Source of the DNA: Chiridota heheva
Taxonomy: Eukaryota > Echinodermata > Holothuroidea > Apodida > Chiridotidae
Direction: 5' to 3'
DNA length: 64,000 bases
NCBI GenBank assembly: GCA_020152595.1
Contig: JAIGNY010000597.1
Coordinates: 165,001 to 229,000 of the forward strand
Of the stretch, positions 12,362-22,675 are shown piece after piece. Below the pieces are notes generated by a model that worked only from the letters and a program-made list of their open reading frames with translations, was not told the origin of the DNA and ran no database searches. Each line of letters opens with the position of its first letter. Position 1 is the stretch's first letter. The position numbers and the translations under genes were made by a program.

Positions 12362-12990
12362 CTTATTGGTTCTGATGCTTATACAGCAGCATAAGGAACC
12401 TACCTGTATGTATTCATGCTGACAAATGTGTATCTATGTGTGCATGTATATATTAGTGTAATACTTGGTGTATGCATGTGTTGTAGTCTGTAGATCATCC
12501 CTATTATTTTTGGTGTGATGTCATGAATATTAATTAGTAGGTGGGGCTAAATGTAAAATTCTGTTAACAAGCTTGTAACCATGATATCTCAAGAACATCA
12601 ATGTGGATTTATGTCGTACTCGGGGTATGGATGTGTGGTCTGTAGATGATACATATTGTTTTGGGTGTTGATGTCCTGAGTATTAATTAGTAGGCGGGCT
12701 AAATACAAAATTGAGTTTGTAAACACGATATCTCAAGATCCTTGTGGTGGATTTATATTATACTTGGTGTATGGATGTGTTGTGGTTGATCCCTATTGTT
12801 TTAAGTGCTGATGTCATGAATATTAATGAGAAGGCGGGACTATCTGTAAAATTCTCTTAATGCTCATATTTCCACAACCCCAGGTCAGATTTAAATCGAA
12901 CTTGGTGTGATGCAGTTGGTAAAAGCAGGGATAATACATATTCATGTCGGTCAGAGCCAAACATAAAATTTCAGCGGTTGTTGTAATTGT
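12362..12990 (+). repeat. Dispersed GC-box repeat family, copy 2 (short, decayed)
   Basis: It starts TTGGTTCTGATGCTTATAC, has GCATAAGGAACCTA soon after, then three modules with the family words GTCATGAATATTAAT and GTAGGCGGG or close variants (near 12520, 12675, 12815) at about 150-bp spacing, interleaved with the family phrase GATATCTCAAGA. The right limit is unclear. A poly-A tract lies just downstream (13008-13019). Confidence 0.55.
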
Positions 12991-13879
12991 GGCCTAAAGC
13001 TTAGGCAAAAAAAAAAAAACTTTTATACTTAAACAAAAACGAAATACACAAAAACTACGTAAATAAAGTAAACATTTTAGAATACAACACTTAAAGAATT
13101 ACAATAAAAACAATAAAAGTCCTAATTAGATATCACTATTTTTGACAAACGTTTTTTGAATTGAAGTTGTTGGTTTGAGGAACCTTCACTTCTGTGCCCT
13201 TGATGTCAATCTCTAATATCAATCCTAGGCTCATCATCTAATGCTCATAATTTCAATATATCTTTTCAAGCTGTACACCATTATCTCCTTAATACAGTAT
13301 GATTTGTGAAGACATTTTCATCGTTTTGTCTCTTTTTGTCCCCTGGCATGTCATGTAAGGGTAATGCTTGACCATTGAGTGTATCCAAGCTTAAGTGTAT
13401 CCTGTCTCATGTGCTATATTCATTACAATGGAGTTTAGAAAAGGAAAACATTTACTACTTCAACAATTACCTGTCAGGATTTGTACCAGGTATCTCTTCA
13501 AGAATAGAAACAGGACTAAAAAAGAAAATTGAAAAAAAAAAAAAAACCTAAGCATGACAAGTTTGACCTCCATCATAATCTTGACCAAAAGCGCTACTGA
13601 AAAATGCATAATTTGTATTGAAGAGAAGGTAGCAAAATATTCTCTTTGATAAAGAGAATATATACAGTCCTCAGCGCATTATAGACACATGCAGTTCATC
13701 CAAAAAATGAGTTCCCTTACAGATGTTTTAAGCAAGCAGTTCATGTGCTTTCATTTCAATCTTGAAGTTATGTATCATGTGAAAATTAAGTGTAAATGAT
13801 TGGTGAAAGTGATGAAGCATATGTCAAAGGTTACAATTTTACTTGGAATGAATATATTATTGAAAGAGGGGATAAGTAG

Positions 13880-14100
13880 GGCTGTCACGATATGGGTAAA
13901 TTAAATATCAATTACGACGGACAAGACTATTGCGATATTCCATTATATTGAGATATCATGATTATTAATTACTGATTTACAGAGATGTAGGGCTGTCAAG
14001 ATATGGGTTAATAAGATATCAATTATGACGGACACGACTATTGCGATATTCCATTATATTGAGATATGATTGATTATTGATTTACAGAGATGCAGGGTTG
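13880..14100. repeat. Direct duplication, about 105 bp x 2 plus a partial third
   Basis: AGGGCTGTCACGATATGGG begins one copy and AGGGCTGTCAAGATATGGG the next. Both contain TATTGCGATATTCCATTATA and end at TTACAGAGATG. A third start (CAGGGTTGTCATGAT) follows. The GGGCTGTCACGATA word resembles ends of DNA transposons found in many animals, but no opposing end was found. Confidence 0.55.
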
Positions 14101-14410
14101 TCATGATGTTAGTTTCAATTTGGTTTTTACAAAGCTATAGTTTAAGGTAAAAGAAGAGAAAGCAGAAAAAACTGTGTTCTGGACTCTTTGATGTGGTGAT
14201 GAGAGTGCTCTTCTGGAGTCTTTCAAACTACTTCTTCTTGCATTTATGTCTCACTTATATGAATATCTGTGACTTGCCAAACAATTGTATACTGTATATG
14301 CTCAAAATAAGTGTGTTTTCCTCATGCCTTTTCTAATTGACAGCTCAACAGATATCATTTTATGCTTTAACAAGTTTATTAAAGGAAAAGTATTGTCCCA
14401 TAAATGAATT

Positions 14411-15112
14411 CAGAAGTGAACGCCGCCTTGCTGGTAATGTGACTTCTGGTTCTCAGTTTTCTCTATTGAATGCAAGAAAATCTGTGATGTTATTAATAAC
14501 ACATGTAGGCCCCTATGTTCAGTCCGGCAGATGTGTGATCGATAACGTCACATATTTCTCACGATCAATAGGGAAATTGTAAACAGGAAGTGATGTTACC
14601 AGCATGGTGGTGATAATACCAGCATGGTGGTAATGTTACCAGCATGGTGGCGATGCTACCAGCATGGTGGCGATGCTACCAGCATGGTGGCGATGCTACC
14701 AGCATGGTGGCGATGTTACCAGCATGGTGGCGATGTTACCAGCATGGGGGCGATGTTACCAGCATGGGGGTGATGTAACCAGCATGGTGGCGATGCTACC
14801 AGCATGGTGGCGATGCTACCAGCATGGTGGCGATGCTACCAGCATGGTGGCAGCATGGTGATGTGTTACCAGCATGGTGGCGATGTTACCAGCATGGTGG
14901 CGATGTTACCAGCATGGTGGCGATGTTACCAGCATGGTGGCGATGTTACCAGCATGGTGGCGATGTTACCAGCATGGTGGCGATGTTACCAGCATGGTGG
15001 CGATGTTACCAGCATGGTGGCGATGTTACCAGCATGGTGGCGATGTTACCAGCATGGGGGCGATGTTACCAGCATGGGGGCGATGTTACCAGCATGGTAG
15101 CGTTCACTTCTG
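14411..15112. mobile_element. Putative TIR element containing an expanded 20-bp minisatellite
   Basis: The left end CAGAAGTGAACGCCGCC (14411 on) is inverted at the right end, whose reverse complement is CAGAAGTGAACGCTACC (ending 15112). The similarity continues inward through TGCTGGTAA, which is part of the minisatellite unit. Possible 8-bp flanks are AATGAATT and AATGTTTT (6 of 8 identical). There is no coding capacity. The call rests on the inverted ends; the target duplication is weak. Confidence 0.5.
14584..15100 (+). repeat. 20-bp minisatellite
   Basis: About 25 copies of CGATGTTACCAGCATGGTGG, with C/T variation at GATGCTACC and G/T variation at CATGGGGG. One irregular join occurs around 14850-14870. 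Copies on the right side (14871-15040) are nearly identical, so homogenisation or expansion is recent there. The peptide repeats readable across it are artefacts of the 20-bp period. Confidence 0.95.
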
Positions 15113-15183
15113 AATGTTTTGAACTTTTGGAATGCGATTCCGATCAATTTTAATGTGTTTAATTTTCAAAGCTGTTTTTTGAG

Positions 15184-15680
15184 TTGGTAAAAAATGAAGT
15201 TTGGGGTATTGCTAAATATTCTGAAAATACTCTTTTAAGTACTGTACTCTATGGCAATTCTCTCCTTTATGGATGTTCTTCTTCCCTCTTGCACAAACTT
15301 CAACTTATCCAAACTTCCAGAGGAATGGATCACATCTTACTTATTCTGAAGGACTTACATTGGCTTCCTGTCAATTTGTTTTCTAATTTTACTCTTCAGA
15401 CTTTTTGGTCTATTCACGGTACAGCTACAGTTTATCTTAGCAGTCTCATTTCAACCTAAACTCCAAGTCACGCTCTACGTTCTGGTGATTCTTTTCAGCT
15501 TCTACAACTATCATCAAGATCTCACTTCGGTGATATTTCATTCTCAGCATCAGCACCTACACTCTGGAATTCTCTACCACTTCACCTCTCTACCTCCTCA
15601 CCTGAAATTTTCACCGACATTGAATATATTTAAAAGACAACTAAAGACTTTTCTTTTTGATTTACACTTTTGTAATTAAA
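15184..15680 (+). mobile_element. 3' end of a CR1/L2-like LINE
   Basis: The translation gives the C-terminal reverse transcriptase signature of CR1/L2-group LINEs: HILLILKDLHWLPV, then the stretch around HALRSGDSF, then ASAPTLWNSLPLHL and finally LKTFLFD. The reading is broken into at least two frames by a stop near 15457. It lies only about 160 bases upstream of AGAP exon 2, in the same orientation. Severe 5' truncation is typical of these elements. Confidence 0.8.
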
Positions 15681-15837
15681 CTTAGCATATATAACTATCA
15701 TTGTCATCATCGTTTTTGAATATCTGTTACTTCAACAATTTCGTAGGCATTGAAATCTGCAATTTCCTTGTGAAATAACTGAAATTTACCTGAAAATTTT
15801 TAATTTTAATTTTAATAAATATTTTTGTTCTTTTTAG

Positions 15838-16065
15838 GCGGCAGATTCAAGAAAGAGATTCTAGTAGATGACAGGAGTCACCTTTTGCTTATAAGAGATG
15901 AGGGCGCTGCACCAGAACTTCAGTTCTGTTCCTGGGTTGATGCGGTCATTTTAGTTTTCAGCGTTGAAGATGAGAGAAGCTTCCAACTCCTGTACAATTT
16001 TTATGCCAAAATTGCCCATTACAGAAACACAGCTGATTTGCCTATTATATTAGTTGGCACACAAG
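15838..16065 (+). CDS. AGAP1: AGAP exon 2 of window: core of the GTPase-like domain
   Basis: Completes the split Gly codon from exon 1 and encodes 75 further codons, reading [20 protein letters not shown], then [20 protein letters not shown] and ending PIILVGTQ. The RDEG motif takes the place of the G3 DxxG, and VGTQ(D) replaces the NKxD of ordinary Ras proteins, both normal for AGAP. The acceptor is TTTTTAG|GC and the donor G|GTATGT; phase 1 on both sides. The nearest upstream feature is a LINE end. Confidence 0.97.
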
Positions 16066-17884
16066 GTATGTTTTGCTACCATTATGTTTAGATTGTCTTT
16101 ATGAGGCTATTCTTAGAATATGGTTGGTTGCTGTTATGCAACTTATGGGGGTGCCTTGATGCAAATAGGGCAAGGGGAAAAAAACCTCCAGAAGAGGGCA
16201 CTTTTCATGATGACATTTTAGTCATAACATAGTGAGAAACAATAGGGTATGCGAGCAGAAATGGCTTTGTTGTAACAAGTAAACTCACCCTTTTTTTATG
16301 ACAAAAACATTACTTATTCAAAACAAATCCATCAAAATTGGCCTGTTTATAGCTTATATAATTTTCAGGGCTATTTGTGCAAATATTAGATAACTAAATA
16401 TCCTTAGGACCATTGTAGATATCACCAAAGCCTGTATTTAAACCTTTAGCCACCTCTTAGCCTTTTGAATTAGTTCGAAATTTCAGAAGAATGTCATCAA
16501 ACTTTGGTGATTGACCAACTTTTTTTCAATATCATTGTCGTTTTGAAATTGAGAAAGTGTTAACCTAAACCCTCTATGGTCAAGGCACTGCCTACAATTT
16601 TGGACAAAATTAGTTGTTGCGCTTAAGCCTCTTGTACCCCACCTCAATCTTGGAGTGGAAGGGGATCTTCCTTGTTTCAAGCAACAATGAAATGGGGTAG
16701 AAGGGAAAAAGTGCAACAACAAAACAATTTTTTCCCAAGATTGTAGATATATCACCAGAGCAACACTGAGCATGAAGCTATCAGATTTTTTGTTGCATTT
16801 TGTTCAGCCAACTCAGTATATAACTGTCATAGATCACATTTTAGAGGAGGACAAGTGTATTTTGGCTGATAATGTTTTTCTTATTTTCGTACAAAATTGA
16901 GGCAATTTTGGCTCAAAAATATGCAACCAAATTATACTGTTGACCTTTCAAGTTTTAATATTGTTTTGCTTTTCACACTTTTTGACTACTTTTTTTTGCC
17001 AAATATTTTTTTGGCAATTTTGCCCTAAATTTAATTGAATGAGAAAGTGGTAATCTACCAACCTGATAGAAAGCAGAGCACATGAATGTCAAATGACTCA
17101 ATAGCCGGGCTGTTATATTTATTCAACATGACTCAAAACAAGTAACTGCAGTATAGTACAGGCAACCTGGGGATTACTGTGCACTTAGTGCAGCACATGC
17201 CAAAGTCTTCATGGAATAATCTATCCCTTAATAATTAATATATCCTGTGTAACCTCACAAGCTTTACTAGTGGATGGAGTGGATTGCTTTATGCATGTTG
17301 ATACACAACTTGTACACCACCCCCCCCTCTTCCCCCCCCCCCCTCCCTTTCAATATTTATTGTTGTTCAGATCTGCTCTATATACAAAGTCAGGGAATAA
17401 AAGTTTTTGAAAATTAGCAATACAGCAGCTACATACAGTACAGGTGATTAATTTGATGATAAGTTTTCCTATTAATGATTAGTCATGCATGATATTAATG
17501 GTGATTAGGATTTGTCCTTATAGGAATCTTTATGTCTTTGTTATCGTGACATTGCTTTGTTGCCTCAAAATATTTTATATTTTGGTAAAGCGTGATGATT
17601 GTGTGCTGTCTTGAACAGAAACAGGAAGAAGACTCATGTAGGCATCAATGTGCATTCATCAGCGAATATTTGCTACTAAGCAACAAGCCTGCACTTTACA
17701 AGCATTACACTGTCACCTGTGGTGAAGTGGTTGAAAAAAAAAAAACCTAATAAACATGAATAGACTTGTAAATGTAACATTCATTGAAGTCGTTCCTCTG
17801 AAAAAATTTTATGTCAATAACTTGTCCTGGCAACTTTATGAAAACTTAAGAAAACCTGTGAGCAGAGAGTTCTCCTACTGTGGC

Positions 17885-18060
17885 GGGAGATTTGGTCGTA
17901 GCTGAAGAATTGTTCGTAGCCGAAGACTTAGCTGTGGCCTTAACATTGTCTATGGCCTAAGAATTTGCCTTTACTTAAGATTCTGTTGTGGCCTTAATCT
18001 TAGAATTGGCCATTGCCAAATAATTTGTCATGGCCTAAGAATTTGTTGGCATTTAATTTT
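17885..18060. repeat. Degenerate short tandem repeat
   Basis: Repeated variants of TGGCCTAAGAATTTG, with GCCTTAA forms, recur every 20 or so bases with many substitutions and gaps. It is an old minisatellite or a decayed low-complexity segment. Confidence 0.4.
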
Positions 18061-18327
18061 GGTATTGAGTAGGAGCAGGTGCTGGAGCTGCTTTTGTTGT
18101 CCCTTTCACAATCTTTTTGGCATTGTTGCCTAGCTTTTTCTGCAAGCGTTTCATTGATATATGTCCTTAAAAGTCATGAGGGAAAATTGATAGGCACAAG
18201 GGCTATTCTATGATAAATGTTGTGATTAACAGTTTTGATTTATGTACATATTTACCACCCATAATGTTATCTGCTATGAACGCATGCCTCCTACTAAATT
18301 CCTCTGTTTCATTAAGACCACCTTAAT

Positions 18328-18685
18328 CCTTTCTCTACTATGCGGCTATATTATTACCGTTTTTGGTGCGCCATCTTTGATTCCGCCCCTCAAGCGCGTT
18401 TTCAAAAAGTGCTGGCAAAGTAAGGATTGATAAACCCGCGACAAGTGTGCCAACTCAAAAATATATGCACCAGGATCCCAGTGGGCGGCCCACTGGGTCA
18501 CTGAAGTGGAACAAGCCTGACTATACTGCTCGAAAGACAGAGGACCCTTCAGTAATCAGCCTGTACCTAACCCTTACTCTACCACGCGGCGATATTATCG
18601 CCGTTTTGGGTGCCCCATCTTTGACTCTGCCTCCCAAGCACATTTTCAAAAAAGTGCTGGTAGATTTAGGGTTACGGGTCATTGA
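18328..18685. repeat. 104-bp direct duplication of an unclassified dispersed repeat
   Basis: Two copies (about 18325-18430 and 18570-18683) share ATATTATCGCCGTTTTGG-like, GCCATCTTTGA and CATTTTCAAAAAAGTGCTGG words. The second copy is more GC-rich with CCACGCGGCGATATTATCGC. A third fragment (ACCCTTACTTTACCATATAA, then TATTGCCGTTTT) lies at 59.56-59.60 kb. The family is unknown. Confidence 0.5.
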
Positions 18686-19484
18686 TTGAGTCTTTATGAG
18701 TGAAATCCATATTGCCCCATGTCATCACTGCACCCATTGTGCATTAAATGCATTCATTCTGCTCTACAGGTCAAACTCTCATATGCCTGAAAATTTACAC
18801 CTCACTTAGGAGTCTGTATATTTATTTTATTCTTTAAGGAGGCAAAACACTTCATTTATGGAATTTTTTCCCCTCTAAACCTTCATTCTATTATTTTATA
18901 CATGTCTGTAATCATAGTTCTGTAACTTCGCTGCATCCCTAAAGGCAATTAAGTTACCCAATATTAAAGATAATAGGTCATGAAATCTGTTTTGTATTAA
19001 TAATTGCTTCTTTTGCATATGATTTTGATCATTATTGTCATCATATTTCAGCTCTCTTCAGGCCTGCTTAGATGACCATCTTGCAAAGGAATGTTTGCAC
19101 TGAAACTCAAGTTGGTTTTGATAGCCATATTTCATTGCTACTTGAGCATTACCAATTGGAAATTGCTTTGTGTAGAGGGAATATTTGACGACATTTTATT
19201 TATACAGCTAATGCTTTTGAAATTATCAAGACTGATTAATTTTTGATATCTGTTTGATGATCAGAAAAAGTTGAATTCTGAAGGTGATTTGGTTAATTTA
19301 TTTAGTAATGTGAATGATTTTCATGTTGGAATGTTTTCAGATTTTTTTTTGGTATTTTGGAGGATAGTGCAATTTTTGGTAAACAAAAAAACAACTTTCT
19401 TGCGTCATACCTCCACTTGCAATCAAAACGTTTCTGTGCCCATTTTCATTTCATATTCTAATCCTTTTGTTTTTGTCTTTGCAG

Positions 19485-19619
19485 ATGCTGTCAGTCAGAA
19501 TTCGCCAAGGGTGGTAGACGACTCCCAAACTAAAAAGCTAGCAGCTAACCTGAAAAATTGTTCGTATTATGAAACATGTGCAATGTATGGACTCAACGTA
19601 GATAGGGTCTTCCAAGATG
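19485..19619 (+). CDS. AGAP1: AGAP exon 3 of window: end of the GTPase-like domain
   Basis: Encodes D(A)[17 protein letters not shown], then [20 protein letters not shown] and DRVFQD. The string YYETCAxYGLNVxRVFQD is a hallmark of AGAP GTPase-like domains. The acceptor is TTTGCAG|AT and the donor G|GTAGGT; 135 nt, phase 1 to phase 1. The first codon completes GAT from the last base of exon 2, restoring GTQD. Confidence 0.97.
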
Positions 19620-21910
19620 GTAGGTGTTGTTTAGTTTGATTTAGAAATCATATGTAAATAACATTTGAACTACTTTGTTCATCAATTTATGTTCTAATTT
19701 GTCCAGCCTCATATTAGGTTAACACCTGAGCACTTTTTCTTGGAACAAGTGGAAATATAAATTACATTTTTTCAGGTCAGCACATATTGTTAATCTGTAT
19801 TACAAAACTATTCAAAAGGATTTTAGAAAAATTGGTAAAAGGTGGAAATGATAGAAACTATAATTGCACTAGAACAATCCCAACCAATTGTCTAATAATG
19901 TTAATATTGGAGGTATTTGTTCCAGTTCTTAAAAGGCCTTCCACAAGCTGATGTACATGTTTAGGATTTTCAGAAGATTATTTTGATTTCTTAGTATCTA
20001 TGTTTTGCAAAAATTGCATCATAAGTGTCCTATTATGTACCGTATTGCTCTATATCTGTTTTGATGGTTAACCCAAACCCACCCTAACCTCTTCATGAAT
20101 CTCCACAACCAAATCAAAGACCAACTCTCAAACTACACCTCCATCTATACTGATGGCTCCAAGGAAGGCGACAAGACCGATGCTGCTGCCGTCATCCAAG
20201 ACATCACCCTCAATAGCAGGCTTCCCGACTACTCGTCCATCTTTTCAGCCAAGGCAAAGGCTATCCTCCTCGCCCTCAATTTTATTGAGTACTCTCCTCC
20301 ACTCAGCCACTTTGCCATTTTTTCCGACTCCAAGGCTGTCCTTACTTCTGTGCTCAAATCTTAAATGGGATAACTCCACATTCCACCTCCTCCTCCGAAA
20401 ACTCTTTTCGTCCACCCTCTGCAGGAAAAGTATTCTTTTCTTCTGGATACCCAGCCATGTTGGCATCCCTGGCAATGACAGGGCTGATGCAGCTGCTGAG
20501 CTTGCCCTCAACCCCCCCATCCCATTTTCTCAAACACTTTCTGACATCAAACTGCTTATCGCATCCCTTGTTCATGACCACTGGCAATCCTCATGGGACT
20601 CCCAAATTGATAACAAACTCCACGTCATCCAGCCCACCATTACAATCAAACCCACCATCCACAACTTCGCTCATGTTGACAACATTTATATTACCCGTCT
20701 TAGAATAGGCCACACCCACCTCACTCACTTTCACCTCCCTCACTCCCACCTCCTTATTGGCTCCCCCCAACACCTCTGCAACATTTGCCACTGCATCCTT
20801 ACAGTCCATCATGTTCTCCTTGCTTGCCCCCTGTACAATTTTCCCAGATCTTTCCTCGCTCCCCACAACTTAATTTCTGACTACTTTCAGAAAAACCCTA
20901 TGGATAGAATGATCTCCTTCCTTCATCATGCTTCCCTCTACAACCATATTTAGTCCTCCTCTCCCACCCTCTCTCTACCTTGTTTTTTCACTCACGCACC
21001 TCCTCTCGGTCCCAGCTTTCTGACTTTTAGTTCTCGTACTTCTCTCAATCTCCCCCTGTTTTCTTTCTTTCCTACCTCTAGAATGATCTAACCTCTCAGG
21101 CACAATTTGACCCTCATTGTTGTAGTGCCGTTAAGCCCTCATCAAACAAACAAACATGGTCATTCATGAAGTATTCTAGATTTGTGATAATGCAGAGCTC
21201 ACACATTACTTTTATCATTTATAATTCATGTCAAATTTAAAGTTTTTTATATTACTCTCTTTATATAATGTAACCCTTTTTCTTTGGGAGTTTTGTCCAC
21301 ATTTTTTAAGGCTGGTGTCTTGGTTGTACCTTTCTTTTTCATGTTGAAGTCTAATCTTAGTGGGAGGATTTTAAGACTTTTCAAATGGTGTTATATTAAT
21401 GGTAATCAGTGATGTAGTGCGTACAACTTATGAACGACACTTAGGTTGTTAATTTCAGACCTGACTTTATTTGTCAGATTCTTAGTTTCTCCATTTTGTA
21501 AAATGTTTTAAAATGTCATTATATGCCCAAATGATGTTGGACTAGAAAAAGGCACCCACATGGATATTAGTGAATTTGTGAAATCTGAAGAAATATTGTA
21601 ATGAATTACTATTATAAGAGTAGAAGGAAAATAGTTATAAGGGCAACATCATTTCAAGTGAACCAGAGGATTAGTTTCCCTATGCCTTCTCAACTTGACT
21701 GCTTTTTCAAAATCTATTGTCCTGACTGAAATGATATAAGACAATGATAATGTGTTACTACTTACAGTACAACAGTTTCGATTCTGTGAAAAGAGTAAAG
21801 TATTCAAATTAGTGTTTGTAGTTTGAGAAGGGAAACACAGGAGTATTTGGATAGGACACTGACTAGTTCGTATCATTTGATTTGTTCTCATGTCTGTGTT
21901 TCCTTTCTAG
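19620..21910 (+). other. AGAP1: AGAP intron 3
   Basis: Holds LINE copy 2 (20.07-21.16 kb). The remaining sequence is unremarkable AT-rich intron. It ends in a strong polypyrimidine acceptor (TTTCCTTTCTAG). Confidence 0.8.
20070..21157 (+). mobile_element. LINE copy 2 (RNase H and zinc knuckle)
   Basis: A 5'-truncated copy of the family seen at 2.6, 37.6 and 53.8 kb. It opens in RNase H (SIYTDGSKEGDKTDAAAVI, then HFAIFSDSKAV), shifts frame near 20360, then runs open to 20953 through ILFFWIPSHVGIPGNDRADA, CNICHCILTVHHVLLACPLY (CX2CX8HX4C) and a stop after SLYNHI. A conserved 3' untranslated tail (ACCTCTCAGGCACAATTTGA) ends in CAAA repeats. It has the longest uninterrupted C-terminal frame of the four copies. 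Confidence 0.88.
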
Positions 21911-22113
21911 CTGCCCACATGATTGTTGAGAGAAAGCACCAAGCGCAGATGTTCTCTTACTCCAATTCCAGCAGCTCATTACCCAGTACTCCTCACTCCT
22001 CCAGAAGTCATTTATTCGGTCCTTTCCCTCCATCTGGCTCTGGCCATCACTATCATCATAGTCCTAATCACTCTAACAGCCAACATGTCCATCCGCCAAC
22101 ACCTTCTAGTTCC
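21911..22113 (+). CDS. AGAP1: AGAP exon 4 of window: last GTPase helix and Ser/His/Pro linker
   Basis: Completes the split codon as Ala, then reads AHMIVERKHQAQMFSYSNSS and a linker rich in Ser, Pro and His up to PPTPSSS. The start matches the last helix of the AGAP GTPase-like domain (human VAQKIVxxRKKQQL). The end given is the donor TCC|GTAAGA, which leaves phase 0 and joins in frame to exon 5 at 31507. Reading past it hits TGA at 22120-22122. The homologous linker continues downstream in another frame, so the true exon may extend to 22244 if a base is missing here. Confidence 0.85.
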
Positions 22114-22115
22114 GT

Positions 22116-22244
22116 AAGATGAGAGATCCTACAGGTAAAGAGGTACCCGTTGGTCAGCCAGGACGAGATGGCCCGATGCAAACTAGCCCCACCAGTACGC
22201 CAAATTTTGCCAGAAAATCCAGAAGGAAATCCAATATTTTTACA
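22116..22244 (+). CDS. AGAP1: Frame-shifted 3' part of AGAP exon 4 (basic motif)
   Basis: In the frame opened by AAG at 22116 this reads KMRDPTGKEVPVGQPG, then TSPTSTPNFARKSRRKSNIFT, closing with ACA|GTGAGT in phase 0. The RKSRRKSNIFT stretch corresponds to the human AGAP1 motif KQSKRRSNLFT, so it is genuinely homologous. It is out of frame with 21911-22113, and the switch must fall within 22110-22119, because one frame stops at TAG (22107-22109) and the other at TGA (22120-22122). One extra base would merge both parts and keep both donors in phase 0. An assembly or allele error is likeliest; use as a separate exon behind TCCTACAG (22127-22134) is less likely because that acceptor lacks a pyrimidine tract. 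Confidence 0.65.
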
Positions 22245-22675
22245 GTGAGTGCAAGTTTGTTAATAAATTTTACCTGTTGTTCCCTTACTTGGTTGTAATT
22301 GCAGTTGTTGTTAAATGTTTTGTTTTAGATAAACCTACAACACCAAGTGGATTTTTATCAGTAACTATTGTTTTCAATGGAAGACTTCTAGATTGAATCT
22401 ATTACCTTCGTCTTGTAGTGAACATACTAACACAAGGGCATTTCACATTATTGGTTGATATCCACTATATTGCAGTAGTAATATACTATGTTCTTGCTTC
22501 ACAAGCAGTCTGAGGGGTAGGTTTATCAGACTTGAAAGGACAGATCAGGTTTCATATTGAGAGAGTTTTAAATTCTGAACAAATATTTTTTAAGTAATTA
22601 GGCAAGGTTGATATTTGAAGATTAAAATTATTGACCATGGACCTTTTTTTGGAAAAAGATTGAAATTATTGACCA

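Larger units (their letters stand above)
1907..15837 (+). other. AGAP1: AGAP intron 1 (about 13.9 kb)
   Basis: This is the largest intron in the window. In order it holds a short local duplication, a LINE fragment with a nested TIR element, about 2.6 kb of unique-looking AT-rich sequence (5156-7776), a dispersed GC-box repeat copy, a SINE-like segment, the 46/51-bp minisatellite, a second GC-box repeat copy, a 105-bp direct duplication, the 20-bp minisatellite and a CR1/L2-like LINE end. No host coding exon was found in it. Phase-1 splice sites bound it. Confidence 0.85.
16066..19484 (+). other. AGAP1: AGAP intron 2
   Basis: AT-rich intron with two C-rich runs near 17320-17345, a degenerate run of GGCCTAAGAATTTG-like words (17885-18060) and a 104-bp direct duplication (18.33-18.68 kb). 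No coding exon was recognised. Confidence 0.8.
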
